DNA of 64,000 nucleotides from Sclerurus mexicanus (taxonomy: Eukaryota > Chordata > Aves > Passeriformes > Furnariidae). The translations under genes and the position numbers were made by a program. Under the pieces are notes generated by a model. It made no database searches. It had not been told where the DNA came from and was given only the letters and a program-made list of their open reading frames with translations. The stretch spans positions 1,099,883 to 1,163,882 of the forward strand of contig VWZF01001682.1 in the NCBI GenBank assembly GCA_013396755.1, in the 5' to 3' direction. Positions 53,401 through 64,000 of the stretch are shown here, piece by piece (the stretch's first letter is position 1; every line of letters begins with the position of its first letter).

Positions 53401-54068
53401 TGTGAGACACTAGATTACTATATTAATTATTGGCTTGGACCAATTCAAGTGTGTGTGGGGGAGAAGGGACAAATTTCACAAAGATGGAATGGTGCCCAGT
53501 TCCATACCCCAGCCCCCTGGAGCCTCCTTGGTCAGCCCTGGAGCAGCTGTATGCCATTGGCACACCAAGAGAACTGTCTCACACTGCATCCCCTGGAGTC
53601 CCTAACCCAGCGTCAGAATGTCAGGTGTGGCCACAAGACTCCAGAGCAACTAAAATCAACCGAGGCCTCCACGTTGTCATGGCTCTACTGTCTGGACATG
53701 TGGAAGCTGGAATTGCACAGGACTCAGGACAGTAGCTATAATTTTCCTTCTCTCTCTTGATATTTGGGTAACTTAAACCTGGATAGGTTGGATATTGCTG
53801 AGTTGATGCTTTGTGAAATGCTTTGCTTTGATATTGAATATTGCCCTGTAAACTTCTGACAAGTTCCCTTATTTTCTAAAGTTTGCCAATAAAAGTGTGT
53901 TATTTGACCCCCTGAGAAACATGTGCAGCATCTTCTATGTGATCTCTCAAGGTATAAAAAGAACTGTAGGCCGTTTTAATAAATTCAGTGGATGGATTTT
54001 TGAAGACTTGTATGTTTTCTATGTAAAACCCTTTCAGTGAGCTTGTAGCAGGAGCCTGAAGTCTCACA
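53401..54068 (+). mobile_element. solo LTR, copy B of the 25.6-kb family
   Basis: The ends are perfect inverted repeats, TGTGAG at 53,401 and CTCACA at 54,063-54,068. Flanks CTTTT and CTTGT agree at four of five positions, compatible with a decayed 5-bp target-site duplication. A TATAAA lies at 53,953-53,958 and an AATAAA at 53,978-53,983, so orientation is probably plus. Another AATAAA near 53,887 lies before the TATA and cannot be the normal 3'-processing signal. There are no internal viral genes. A 180-codon frame (53,218-53,760) runs from unique DNA into the LTR; its start lies outside the element and it has no retroviral motif, so I treat it as chance. This copy lacks the microsatellite expansion seen in copy A. 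Confidence 0.87.
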
Positions 54069-54534
54069 CTTGTCAGTTAGACAGGAATGGGACAGCAGAT
54101 ACAGTTCACAGTATTTTCTGGTGTTAAATTGCATTAAATAATATTCTTTAGAAAGATGCCCTATAGACTACTAAGTGCTGATATGTTACATGCCAGTCTA
54201 AGAAAAAATATAATTCATTTTTATTTGATGTGGTTTTATATGAGCCGTTAATTTCTACTCAGTCTGTGTTAATGCAGTTGTAGTTCAAATGTTTTCTGTT
54301 TTTCTAGTAAGGTACAATTTGATACTTTGAAATGGGAAACTGAACATTCTGATATTTTTTCATAGTATCACTAATAACAAAAGTAGAACAATATGGGGCT
54401 ATCATCAGTCTGTACTGTACCTTTATGCATAAGGAAACAATCAGGCCTTTAAGCACTAAAAACTGCATTTCTAAATATTTCAGTTATATAAGATGTGAAT
54501 GGGCAGCGTGCTATATAATGTCATCTAGGCTCCC

Positions 54535-54614
54535 TTTACCACAAGAGACTGAATGAGATGATATTCTGAAGTCCCTTCCAGTTTGGCCTATTCTATGTTT
54601 CTATGACTCTGTGA
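54535..54614 (+). mobile_element. CR1 LINE 3' tail
   Basis: 'gaatgagatgatattctgaa', then 'gtcccttccagtttggccta', then the 'ttctatgtttctatgactct' tail. Only the last 80 bases or so of a CR1 remain. Confidence 0.85.
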
Positions 54615-54686
54615 GGATAATAATTTTTTTTTTACTTTTTACTTTTAACAAGATAACTGATAAGACATTGTGAATTAGGTTTGAGG

Positions 54687-54728
54687 AAAAAAAAACAACA
54701 AAAACCAAACCAAACAAAACAAAAAAAC
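54687..54728. repeat. (CAAA)n/(CCAAA)n tract
   Basis: A run followed by CAACAAAA, CCAAA and CAAAA units. Confidence 0.9.
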
Positions 54729-56807
54729 AGTTTCTTCTGCAAAATGCAATTTTCCAGAATGAAAAGCCTTAAACATATCTTAAATACATTTTTTTCCTTT
54801 AGACTTTTAGTCAATGTTGATATGATTCAACAACAAAATTTGCCAATCTCAGCATTTCATATGTTGTAGTTTTTTACAGAAAAGGAAATTGTCTGGATGA
54901 CAGAAGAAAAATTCTTTTGAATAAAAAATGTCAGTGTCTTTATGATATCTTATAGTACTCATGGTAACTCCTGACTGGTGTCTTTACTATATTCTGTAGT
55001 ATAAATAGAACACTACGTGAATTTCTAATGAGTAAGTGCTGGTAAGCATAAAGAAAAACATGCTGAGCCATGATAGCAGAAGGTTTCCATTTATGTAGAA
55101 ATTTCTTTATTGTTGCAGGATTTTAGTCCACTGCAGTCAACAGGTTTCACAGACGCCATGCCCCAAACATTCTGAAGGACCATAATGTGTCCTAAAGAAG
55201 GAGATTGCAATATGATGTTGTGAGTGTAATTAACATCTACTCAAATCTTAAAACTCCCTGGGCAGCACCTCTCCCACTGCCAGATCAGTCCATAGTGAGG
55301 AACTGAGCACCTTGAACTGAGTTAAATTGTGGTCCTGGGCCATGACCAGGAAGAAGGGAGAAAAGGGGACAGTAAGGCTGGGGAATACCTTCAGGTCTGA
55401 GACATTGACTATACCATTATTGTAGTTTGTTGCTTAGGACAGTGGTAAGAAGGTTCTTGGGTTTGAGTGGGGAGTTTTGTCTGTTTTGTTTGAGGGGTTT
55501 GTTTGTTATTTGTTTTTAAATAAATATACAACAACTTTTCCAGAGTTATTCCCTTTGGCTCATTTATAGCTTGTGCATAAGGATCTGCATTTCACTTGCA
55601 GCCACTTATAAAATTCCTTCATGTAGTGGAAATAAAATGACTTATCCGATTTACCTTTTCCAAATGGTACGTGCTGTACTGCCTCAGTAATTGATTTGCT
55701 TGTGGCACTTACTAATTTTCAATATTGTGCCACTTTTCTAACAATAACAAGTAGAAGCATGAACAGTGAAGTTATTATTTACTAGCCACAGCTCAGTGCA
55801 CCATATAATCAAATCCTTTGTCAGAGCATCCTGCCACATAATCAGATCTTGTGAATTGTCAAAGGCAATTTCATAAATATATATATTCATTTAAAGCCTC
55901 AGTAAGCTTGTCATGGCATGAGATAAGCACATTTTTCTTTCATTTTTGTGCTTTTCCAGTTCTTTATATATGTAGTAATTACATTGTCTTCAAGTACAGT
56001 TTCTACAGTGAGAAGTAACACTATGCATCTACAGCATGCTTGTGTCTACAAAACCACAGTTATTAGACTGAATAGTTGATTCAAAGGTTATTTTTTACCT
56101 ATATAATATCATTTAAAGATTTTTATATCATTTACCACATTGCCTAACAAGCAGTGTGATGCACAGCATAAAATTAGAAGAATCAGAAAATCCCACAAAG
56201 AGTGCATACCTTCTCCAACTTGGTGTGGTTTAAAATGTTAGCTTCACTTATTGCTCTGGGAGAGTAGTGAACACCTTTGGAATTTTTATTTACCACAAGG
56301 AACAAGTTAGAAGACTTTTTCATAAAGATGTTTTTATTGATTAGAATCATAAAGTGCGAAATTAAAATGAAACTGTGAGGAGACTTGTTGATTCAATGCA
56401 GGAAAAGAAAGGTACTAGACAAGTGTTCTTAGAGGGAAAAATACCTTAAAAATCGCTAGAAGTGTTGCAACAGAGGATCTTAAATGTTAGAGATATTAGA
56501 AAATACAGTCATTTTAGTTAAAAGAAAAGTTGTTATATAATGTCCTGTATGTTCAAAGCCTGCTTTTTAATACCAGGTGTGAACTTCATGGCTTTAGAAT
56601 CTCAAAGAAATAACTACAATTTTTAGAGCTCTATTCTGTCTGTATATAAGGTTATAGTATTTCAATCATATAGCCCCAAAGAGATGTTCTGTGAGTGCTG
56701 AAGAAAGCATTTAATTGTAACATAATTCATGCTTAGTGTGTAGTCTCCATACATCCTCAGCGACTGTCCTCTAATTGGATGGTGATGATGAAGACACCTG
56801 CCAGATT

Positions 56808-56831
56808 AAAAAAAAAATATATATATATATA
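56808..56831. repeat. poly-A then (AT)n
   Basis: About 10 A residues followed by seven AT units. Confidence 0.9.
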
Positions 56832-57960
56832 ATCAAGTAATATGTCAACACAGAACAATAGTGAGGAAAAAGGAGAGAAGAAAAAACCAGTAACAATATC
56901 CCAAATAAAAAGAAGAATAAAACAGTAGAAGAGCAGATGAGTGTCAGCTTTCTTCAGCCAGTACAGACAATGAGAGCTGTGCAAACACATCTAAGATATG
57001 GTTGGAAAAGATGTAGCTATATCATGGAAAAAATAGTCCTAAAATAAGTAATTAAATAATATTGCCAGGGTTTAGCTGTAACAAATCAAGCAGTACATTT
57101 TCTTAGATACATATATTATGTGAATTGATAGTCAGGGAGTGAAGGGTTAGATAAACAGTAACCAGTTCTTGAACACAATGTACTTTAGCTCTGGCTTTCC
57201 TTACTATCCTGATTATTGGATGTTGTGGTATATTAACTTGCTTTACACGAAGAAGAAAGAAGGTTATAGAGAGGCCATAGTTCTATTTAGTATATCTAAT
57301 GTGTGATATAAGCAGTGTTAGCTGCATTATTAAATTGCAGGGAACTATACTTTCATTTCATTTTTGGTAATTTCTAACAGCACAATTCAGTTGGTATAGG
57401 TAAATTAGAAAGTTTCTTTTGATACAAGAGGTGTTCAGTCACTTCTAGACATGTTTATGTGTTACAAAAGTCCTCAGATACCTATTTCTGGACTAAAATA
57501 TCAGGCCAGATCTGTCACTTCAACAAAAGCTATGCTGCTGCAGCTCCGTGCTGGTGGCAAGGCTGAAGATGCATTCCCATCAGGCACGTGCACACAAAGT
57601 ACCACCATATTGAAGGTGTATTTAACAAATTGTTCCCTCAAAATGGGATTTTATCAAACTGGAGGATTTATTGCAGGGCTTTTTCCTGTTTTGGCAGTAC
57701 TTAATTTTTAATTACTTGAGAGATGGAGTTTTCCTTGTTAAGTCTGCACATATTGGCAGGCTGGGAAGGATGGGCAAGGTTAGAATGCAAAATGACTGTG
57801 ACTAGTTAGGATGCATTACTGAAATAAATAAGATGCCCATCAAGAAGAACAAGTTCCAAGTGCAATAGTGAGAAGGAAACAGCTGCAGAAAAACAAGCTG
57901 GGGGAGGACAGGCCAAGCAGCAGTCCTGCAGATATGACCTGGGCTTAGCTGAGCTTTTAT

Positions 57961-58330
57961 AGATTCACAGAATCATGCTGTCATAGTGCTGGTGGGAAGA
58001 ACTACTGGGAGGCACCAAGTACAGCTTGTACAGGCTATTGTCAGCACTACATCAGGTCAGCTATGGAGGGTTTTTTAAGCAGCATGAGTAGAAAATGTCT
58101 CACAGTCTGTAACGTCTTTGTTCTCACTCCAAAGTGATTTCTTCATGCCTGGGCAACAGGTTCACAGTCACCATCTGTGCCTCATCCTTTCCTTAACAGT
58201 CTGGAGTATAACACTCAATAACACTTGACACGGTTTTAGTCTAGTACCTCTTACATGGCTTTTGAATGTTTTCAGCTTCTCAGTCTGTACGCTTTTCTAC
58301 ATCAGTTATCTGTTCCAGTCAGCAATTTTC
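57961..58330 (-). mobile_element. probable CR1 LINE fragment, very diverged
   Basis: It opens 'tagattcacagaatcatgct', which resembles the reverse-complemented CR1 tail. 'gggaagaactactgggagg', 'acatcaggtcagctatggag', 'ctccaaagtgatttcttcat' and a later 'ttgaatgttttcag' follow in roughly the order of a minus-strand CR1. Divergence and gaps are large and the far end is uncertain. Confidence 0.45.
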
Positions 58331-58489
58331 TGACTCATGATTTTTAGTAAACTATTTCTTATAATGAAACTTAATCTAGTAGTTCCAGACTAGATTTCAT
58401 GATAAGTAAGGCCTGCTGGCATAGTGTTGGACACATACTTGGGAGTATGGAAGGAGAAAGATTCAATGCAGACCAATACATATTTTTGC

Positions 58490-58649
58490 CCAGAGAAATT
58501 GTAAATGTGCCATCCCTGGAAAGGTTCAAGAACAGGCTGGGTGAAGCTCTGAAGAACCTGGTCTAGCTGTCCCTCCCTGTGGCGAGGCAATTGGAATGAA
58601 ATGATTTTTAAGGTCCTTTTCAACCAAAACCGTTCTATGATTCTGTGAG
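58490..58649 (+). mobile_element. CR1 LINE 3' end
   Basis: 'ccatccctggaaaggttcaa', 'gaacaggctgggtgaagctc', 'gaagaacctggtctagctgt', 'tgatttttaaggtccttttc' and the tail 'cgttctatgattctgtgag' are diagnostic. It is 5'-truncated to about 160 bp. Confidence 0.95.
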
Positions 58650-59051
58650 TGTTACAGAAGGAAACTCTAGCTCAGTCAGTTATATTTATATGGAGAAAGG
58701 TTTGGAGAGTTTAAAGCGAAAGGGATCCCGACAATCATCCCTTATGAGTACAGTGTGGATGGTTAGGCTAAGAGGTCCCAGAAGAAAATGTCTGAATGTG
58801 AAAATCAGAGTAAACCTTGAGGTGTGGCTCAATGTAACACTGTTGCAGAAAAAGACTGCTCAGACCCACAGGAAAGACACCTGAAGTGTGTCCTCTAGTC
58901 TGCTTACTGCTGATAAAGCGTATACCAGAAGTTTCTATCCCACTGTAGTCATTGTTCTTTTGGGAAAGATAAAATAGAATAACTAGTGAGACATCATTGC
59001 AGAAAGATAATAATGATAGATGATCTACAAAGACAGGAGTATTTGATGATG
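58650..59051. other. non-coding DNA between two CR1 copies
   Basis: About 400 bp with a 79-codon open frame (58,645-58,884, plus) that starts inside the CR1 tail and shows no known motif. Nothing else recognised. Confidence 0.5.
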
Positions 59052-59350
59052 ATTAGTCTGGGGAAGAGAATGCTGAGGGTACCAAGATGTACTGAAAATG
59101 AGACAGGCGTAAGCGCTGTCATGAAATTAAGACAAGGAATAACAGGTAAATCAAGGAAGGTATAGCATTAGATATTAGACTAATGAATTGTCAACAGTAA
59201 GAATAGTTCAGTACTAGTTTAAGTGAGAAGATTGGAGGATAGTTAAGCACTAGTTTAAGCAAGAAGATTGTAGGCTCTCCAAAACTGAGGATTTTCAAAA
59301 GCAAATTAGACAAATACCTGACAGGAATGATTTCACTACCCTTTTTTCAG
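59052..59350 (+). mobile_element. ancient CR1 LINE fragment with an internal duplication
   Basis: 'gattagtctggggaagagaa', 'tgctgagggtacc', 'attagatattagactaatga', 'aaattagacaaatacctgac' and 'aggaatgatttcacta' follow the plus-strand CR1 order. Between them lies a 36-bp tandem duplication (59,203-59,238 and 59,239-59,274) not part of the consensus. It has no intact tail. Confidence 0.7.
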
Positions 59351-62300
59351 GAGTAATTTGTCACAATGATAGACATTGGTGAAAATCTTGAGGTCTGAAT
59401 TTTTAATCTGCTTGTCGAATAAGAAATATGATAAAAGTGTTACAATTAAATTTTCTTATTCTTGACCTACAGCATGTCATTACATCTGTTTGTATAAAGG
59501 ATTGTATAATCTTAGGAAGAAAGAGAAGAGGCACCTGGCAAATTTTCTTCTCAACAACCACTGTAGTGGTTTAATAAAAATGAAAACTTTGGACATGTAA
59601 GAACTGAAACTGACAAAAAGCATCTATGAACTGGTTGCTGGACTAAAATTGCTAATCTCACAAAAGGGGGTTGTTGTCATCATGACCTTCTGCTAATAAA
59701 CATTAAAATACAGAACTATTTAACTTAATTTTGTAGCTATTCCTGCAGTGCATGCAAATGGAATTTAATTAAAGATGAAAAAAAGTTACATTAGATAATG
59801 TTTTTGACCTCCTGCCCAATTACTGTCTATAAATATACTGACCTCTGCTTCTGGCAAGCATATTGCAAATGAAAAAAAAATACATTAAAGAAATATATTT
59901 ATTGAATAGAGTTTGGCAGTATTAGGAAACATTGAATGCTCTCTAAACACATAGGTCTTTTTGTGTAAAAGACCTTGCAATTTCAACACAATCACAGTGA
60001 AACATACTACACATGTGTAGTATTTTTGTGCTTCTTTTTGCTCTTTTTAAAGTTGAGCATACATATTTCATCAACTACTGTTCTCAGTTCTCTTGAGCCA
60101 ATTTGTCTTTCTCCAATATTGAACCTCAATGTTTATCCCTATGTTTTTATGCACTTTTGATTCATCTGAATCAGCTGCAATATTACACACATTTTTAAAT
60201 GAAATAGTTGTCACTTTGCTAAGTAGACATGAATGTGACTGTAAATGCATCTTGTTATTGTATTGTTTGTTTCTTTGGATACTTGCCAAAGGTGACAATA
60301 TGCTGGTTTAAAAAAGAGAATACTAACTAACATGCTCTAGTTTCTGTACTGCTTGTTTTCGTGGTTTTCAAGTTTTGCATAGCTATTCCAGTGCTGTCCA
60401 TTTAGATTAAAAAAAAATATTTAAAGCCTTTATTATTGGAAATTTTTGCTCCTCTTCTCATGAGTAGATACAACACATGGAAAAGAAGACTTTTCTTGCT
60501 TATGAAACTCCAGAATCCATTTTGAAGCACAAAGATTTCAGTTACTAAGTAAAAGTAGTCTACATAGGAAGTCAAGCCTTGCTTCTTTCTTTCCTAACAG
60601 AAATTGATTTATTTCTTAGAATTTCAGTTTCTCTGTAATGGCCCAGTTCTCATTTTCTTGATAGAGATTTTTTTCATATACTGTATGCAATTATGTTGCA
60701 ATCTCACTGTTGATGAAATGGCACTACTGCACTCAAAGGTCAGTCTTTCAGCTTTCACAATAGAATGATGACAAAAATAGTCATAGGCACACAGCAGAGA
60801 GTTAATTGTATGTTCTGAAGAGCTGCTGCTGTTCTCAGTAGAGTTGAAATTGCCATTCATTAGGACATCAAAAAAAGTCCACGGTTACAAAAAAAGAAAC
60901 ATCCAAAATAACTAAAATCTCAGCCAAATTCAGTAACAACTCGTTTATCATCAAAGCAATAGTAGTTCAATGTACTCAAATAGTGTGAATAAACTTGGTT
61001 GGTTCCTGCATTCATAGTGCAAATAAGTAATAAAATCTTATTTAAATCAGAAAATGCTTTGGCTAGTTTAATTTACTTGAAAAATGAGGATCCTAAAGTA
61101 GCTACCAGACTTAAACTGAGATGCACTATGTACCAATGGTGATCTACTTTGTAAAGAATAAAGAATTCTATATATTTATGAACATTCAGGAATCTCAGAA
61201 AGGGAGCATTTTGTGGAAAAAGGAATTGCTGTATGTGCTATTTTTTACATCTTTTTGGATTATAGCACTACTGCAGTGTGCCTGTCTAGCTATATCAGGT
61301 AGATAGGTGAGTAACTACTAGTAATCAACTGTTTCAAAAATTGTAGGGAATAAACAGCTTAATCTTCCATATCAAAAAGGTCTGAAATTTACAGATTTGG
61401 TTATGGTGAAGATTATGCCCTCAAAACTCAGACTATAAACTGAATCTGGTCATCTGTACTTGCCTAATTCACTTTTTTTAATTATGCAAAGCAATCAGAA
61501 AAAAAGAAATTTCTTTCTAACAGCAAACATATTTTATATCTCTCAAGAACAGATGGAGCAAGGTGGGCAATGACAAATTGCCAAAATAATCACAGTTTCA
61601 GAAGAGGTGCCAAAACCCCTGTATCTGACAAATGACACCAAAGGCATTGAGGAAATTTCTCAATATACCAAGCCTCTAACAGATTTGGAAAGTTCAAGGA
61701 GATAAACTGCCATTTGTTTCCAGAATTACATTATCCCATTCACTTTTAGAGATGAATTTGCACTAAACCTCCTTTTTTGCCCTCAGTGTTCTGTGATGTT
61801 TAGATGTTAGCTCTCTTCTATATTTTCATGAAAAAAGACTTAAAGGAGTGAAAATCTGGTTGGATCTTAAACCTTTCTGCCCACAGCAGATGGAGCAAGA
61901 CAGCCAAGTCAGTTTGTTTTGAAACTTACGATGTTCTGATAAATATTAGCAAATTAAAGTAGCAAGAATTAAGTAGCTTTAACCTAGAACTTCCTCAGCT
62001 GTAAAGCTACAAAATTAGAGCAATTCAGATGAACACTTCAAAGAATACACCTAATATGATACTGGTAGCTACAGGAAGTAGACTATAAAAGAAATACGTA
62101 TAACTTGTCCCAGTGACAAGCACAACTCAGAAATTACCACAAAAAGTACAAATATGGATTTAGCAGTCTAAAATTCACAGTAGGATTATTTTAATTTTTC
62201 AACAATCAGTTAAAGAAAATTGCTTTCTGGAATGCATTTTTCCAGACAGCTCTTTTGTTTAATTCAACAACAATGGCTGTGTCAAATGCACTTGAAGACA

Positions 62301-63271
62301 GTTACCATGTATACAGAATTTTATACATGACCTTGAAAAAATGCTTTTATTGTTAATGTGGTTTCTACAAACATCCTGTAACTTTTTCACAAGGAATAAG
62401 GCTGTACTTGAAAAATTGTGGAAAATTGCCAAAAATGTTTTCTTCCTATCCTAATTTGACATGTGACATTCTTATCAGTAAGAAAACTATCTTAAGAAAA
62501 AGATATATCAATTAGCCTCAGATGTCAGAAGACAGTACATAAATACAAGTAGTTTATGATCACATAGAGAGAAGTCTCTGCAATTTAGGTCAGTTACAAC
62601 AGTTCTTTTGTGGCATACACAGTTTACAAGACAGTGCTACCTTTCAGAGAGCAAGACTGCATTCTGTCCCTTACCTTTCTCTAATTAATTGCAAAGTTCA
62701 ATGTGTCTGGCCTTTTCCCTTCTACAACTATGTGTACCCACATGTAGGAGTGGTTAAGTTCGAAATGGCATGTATATTCAGTGTTTAACACAACTTTATG
62801 AAATGAGGGCATGGGATTTGAGGTAATGACTTACTATGTATTTACAATCTGTTATAGCATGAGACTTAAAGAGATTTTCCAGTGAGAAAATCCACTCCCT
62901 CTCAGTTTATAAGGACACTTTCCACCTAACTTTTTTTATTAGGTCAAGAAATGATTCTGAAACTAGAACATTGTTACTGTATTCCAAGTTCTTTATATTT
63001 AAATATGCACTTTGAAAAAGTCTTACTTTTGTATTTTTTTGTAGAGGCGTGTGATAAATTCAAATGTGCCTGTATCAAACAGACTTACAAGTTCATATAA
63101 AATGGACTAGCTGTGGTAATAATTGCTGAAATAAGAGTGTCTTCCTGATTTTTTATTTTTTTTAAACAGCTTTACTATCTATCTTTTTTCTGTCAAAACC
63201 AAGCAAAATCTATTCAAGGTTTTATTGCAAGTGTTTGGATGTGTGTGTTCTTTTAAACATATTTTGTGTCA
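59351..63271. other. unique AT-rich non-coding DNA
   Basis: Nearly 4 kb without a recognisable transposon. The only structural item seen is a 20-bp perfect palindrome at 60,004-60,023. Open frames are all under 80 codons. Confidence 0.5.
60004..60023. repeat. 20-bp perfect palindrome
   Basis: ATACTACACATGTGTAGTAT equals its own reverse complement. It has an ACATGT core, a general E-box-like CANNTG. No function is implied. Confidence 0.9.
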
Positions 63272-63480
63272 TAGGTTCACAGAACATAAGGCCAGATCTC
63301 ATTTCAAATATCTAATCTCATAAAGACCTTGGTTGAACTAACTGAACTTCAAAACACCATGATTTATAGTAGGTAAACTGTTTCTAATATTTTTAGGGAT
63401 GAAAAATCCCTAAAGACTCCCACAACTAATTATTTCAGTATTAAAACCACCTAAAAATAAAGACCAGAAATGTTCTGACT
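63272..63480 (-). mobile_element. probable ancient CR1 LINE fragment
   Basis: 'tcataggttcacagaacata' then 'aggccagatctcatttcaaa', 'tatctaatctcat', 'gactcccacaactaattatt' and 'cagtattaaaaccacc' resemble, in order, the reverse-complemented 3' end of old amniote CR1 elements. It is heavily eroded and could be a chance resemblance. Confidence 0.45.
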
Positions 63481-64000
63481 AGTCACTTTTATATGGCTAT
63501 TAACATTCACAAAATACAGACATATTAAACACATATTTCTATCCCCTATTGAGGATGGAAAAGATGGTAAAGAGAAGGATGATACTTTTCAGAATGATGA
63601 AGAAATCTCTTACGAGATTTGCACTACCTCAAGGTATTAAAGAAAACAAAAAGACAGCTACCTAAGTTAGTTAATGATTTTCTTCACTACCTTCACATTT
63701 TGAGAAAAGAGACAGAGATGATTTGGGAGTATTCCAGGAAAACTTTAGCTACCAAAGTTAGCTCATATTTTCTCTTTGTGAAAAATAATTTCAAAAATTA
63801 TCCCTTTTTAGGAGGCAAATAATCAAGCTTTTGTAGATTTGTTAAGAGAATAGGAACGAAAGTGACTCTGAGATTAAAAAGATATGTTTTATAATGAAAA
63901 AATCCATGAGTTCAAAAAACGAACAACCTTGGCTCAATCATACTTGCACCATTGTAAAAAGAGCTGGTGATGGGATCTTCAGCCTCACAGAGACCTGAAA
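63481..64000. other. non-coding DNA at the window end
   Basis: AT-rich, with one 67-codon open frame (63,619-63,822, plus) and no recognisable element. Confidence 0.5.

Larger units (their letters stand above)
54615..57960. other. unique AT-rich non-coding DNA
   Basis: Contains an AAAC-type tract at 54,687-54,728 and an A/AT tract at 56,808-56,831. The block at roughly 55.5-56.1 kb is free of simple repeats except one short TA run. No element or exon recognised. Confidence 0.5.

Noticed and set aside
53218..53760. Longest open frame in the window (180 codons)
   Set aside because: Most of it lies in solo LTR copy B and the start lies outside the element. It shows no domain or retroviral motif, so it is chance.

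Overview
The window looks like a gene-poor, AT-rich stretch of a bird nuclear genome, probably intergenic or deep intronic DNA. Two observations support a bird. First, there are about ten CR1 LINE fragments, several ending in the avian CR1 3' tail (a 'ttctatgattct'-type repeat). Second, there are solo LTRs, one of which (23,390-23,916) I recognise from its terminal sequences as a very common avian endogenous retrovirus LTR. I see no complete protein-coding gene, tRNA, rRNA or CRISPR. Almost all open frames are short (under 130 codons) and have no recognisable domain. The longest (180 codons, near 53.2-53.8 kb) lies mostly inside a retroviral LTR.

Layout. 0-1.5 kb: AT-rich DNA, then a tract of almost only G and T (848-1,052) abutting a plus-strand CR1 fragment. 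1.5-9 kb: unique AT-rich DNA holding the best gene-like signal, two plus-strand candidate exons (6,658-6,705 and 8,783-8,825) with good splice sites and matching phase. 9-23 kb: mostly unique DNA with short poly-A/T and GTTT tracts and one ancient minus-strand CR1 (about 17.0-17.4 kb). 23.4-26.4 kb: two solo LTRs of different families; the second carries a roughly 116-bp CTT microsatellite. 26.4-39.8 kb: over 13 kb with no recognisable transposon. 39.9-42 kb: a CR1 tail, then a third LTR with a 67-bp internal tandem duplication. 42-53 kb: unique DNA with two minus-strand CR1 pieces and a small CpG-richer patch near 46.2 kb. 53.4-54.6 kb: a second copy of the 25.6-kb LTR family, then a CR1 tail. 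58-59.4 kb: three CR1 pieces close together. 59.4-64 kb: unique DNA ending with a faint old CR1 near 63.3 kb.

No set of genes works together here, and I found no new multi-gene system. The items most worth checking are the phased exon pair at 6.66/8.78 kb, the paired LTR family with the in-LTR microsatellite, the internally duplicated LTR at 41.2 kb, and repeat-free blocks that might hold conserved regulatory DNA. Repeat names come from sequence patterns remembered from avian consensus elements; no database was searched.
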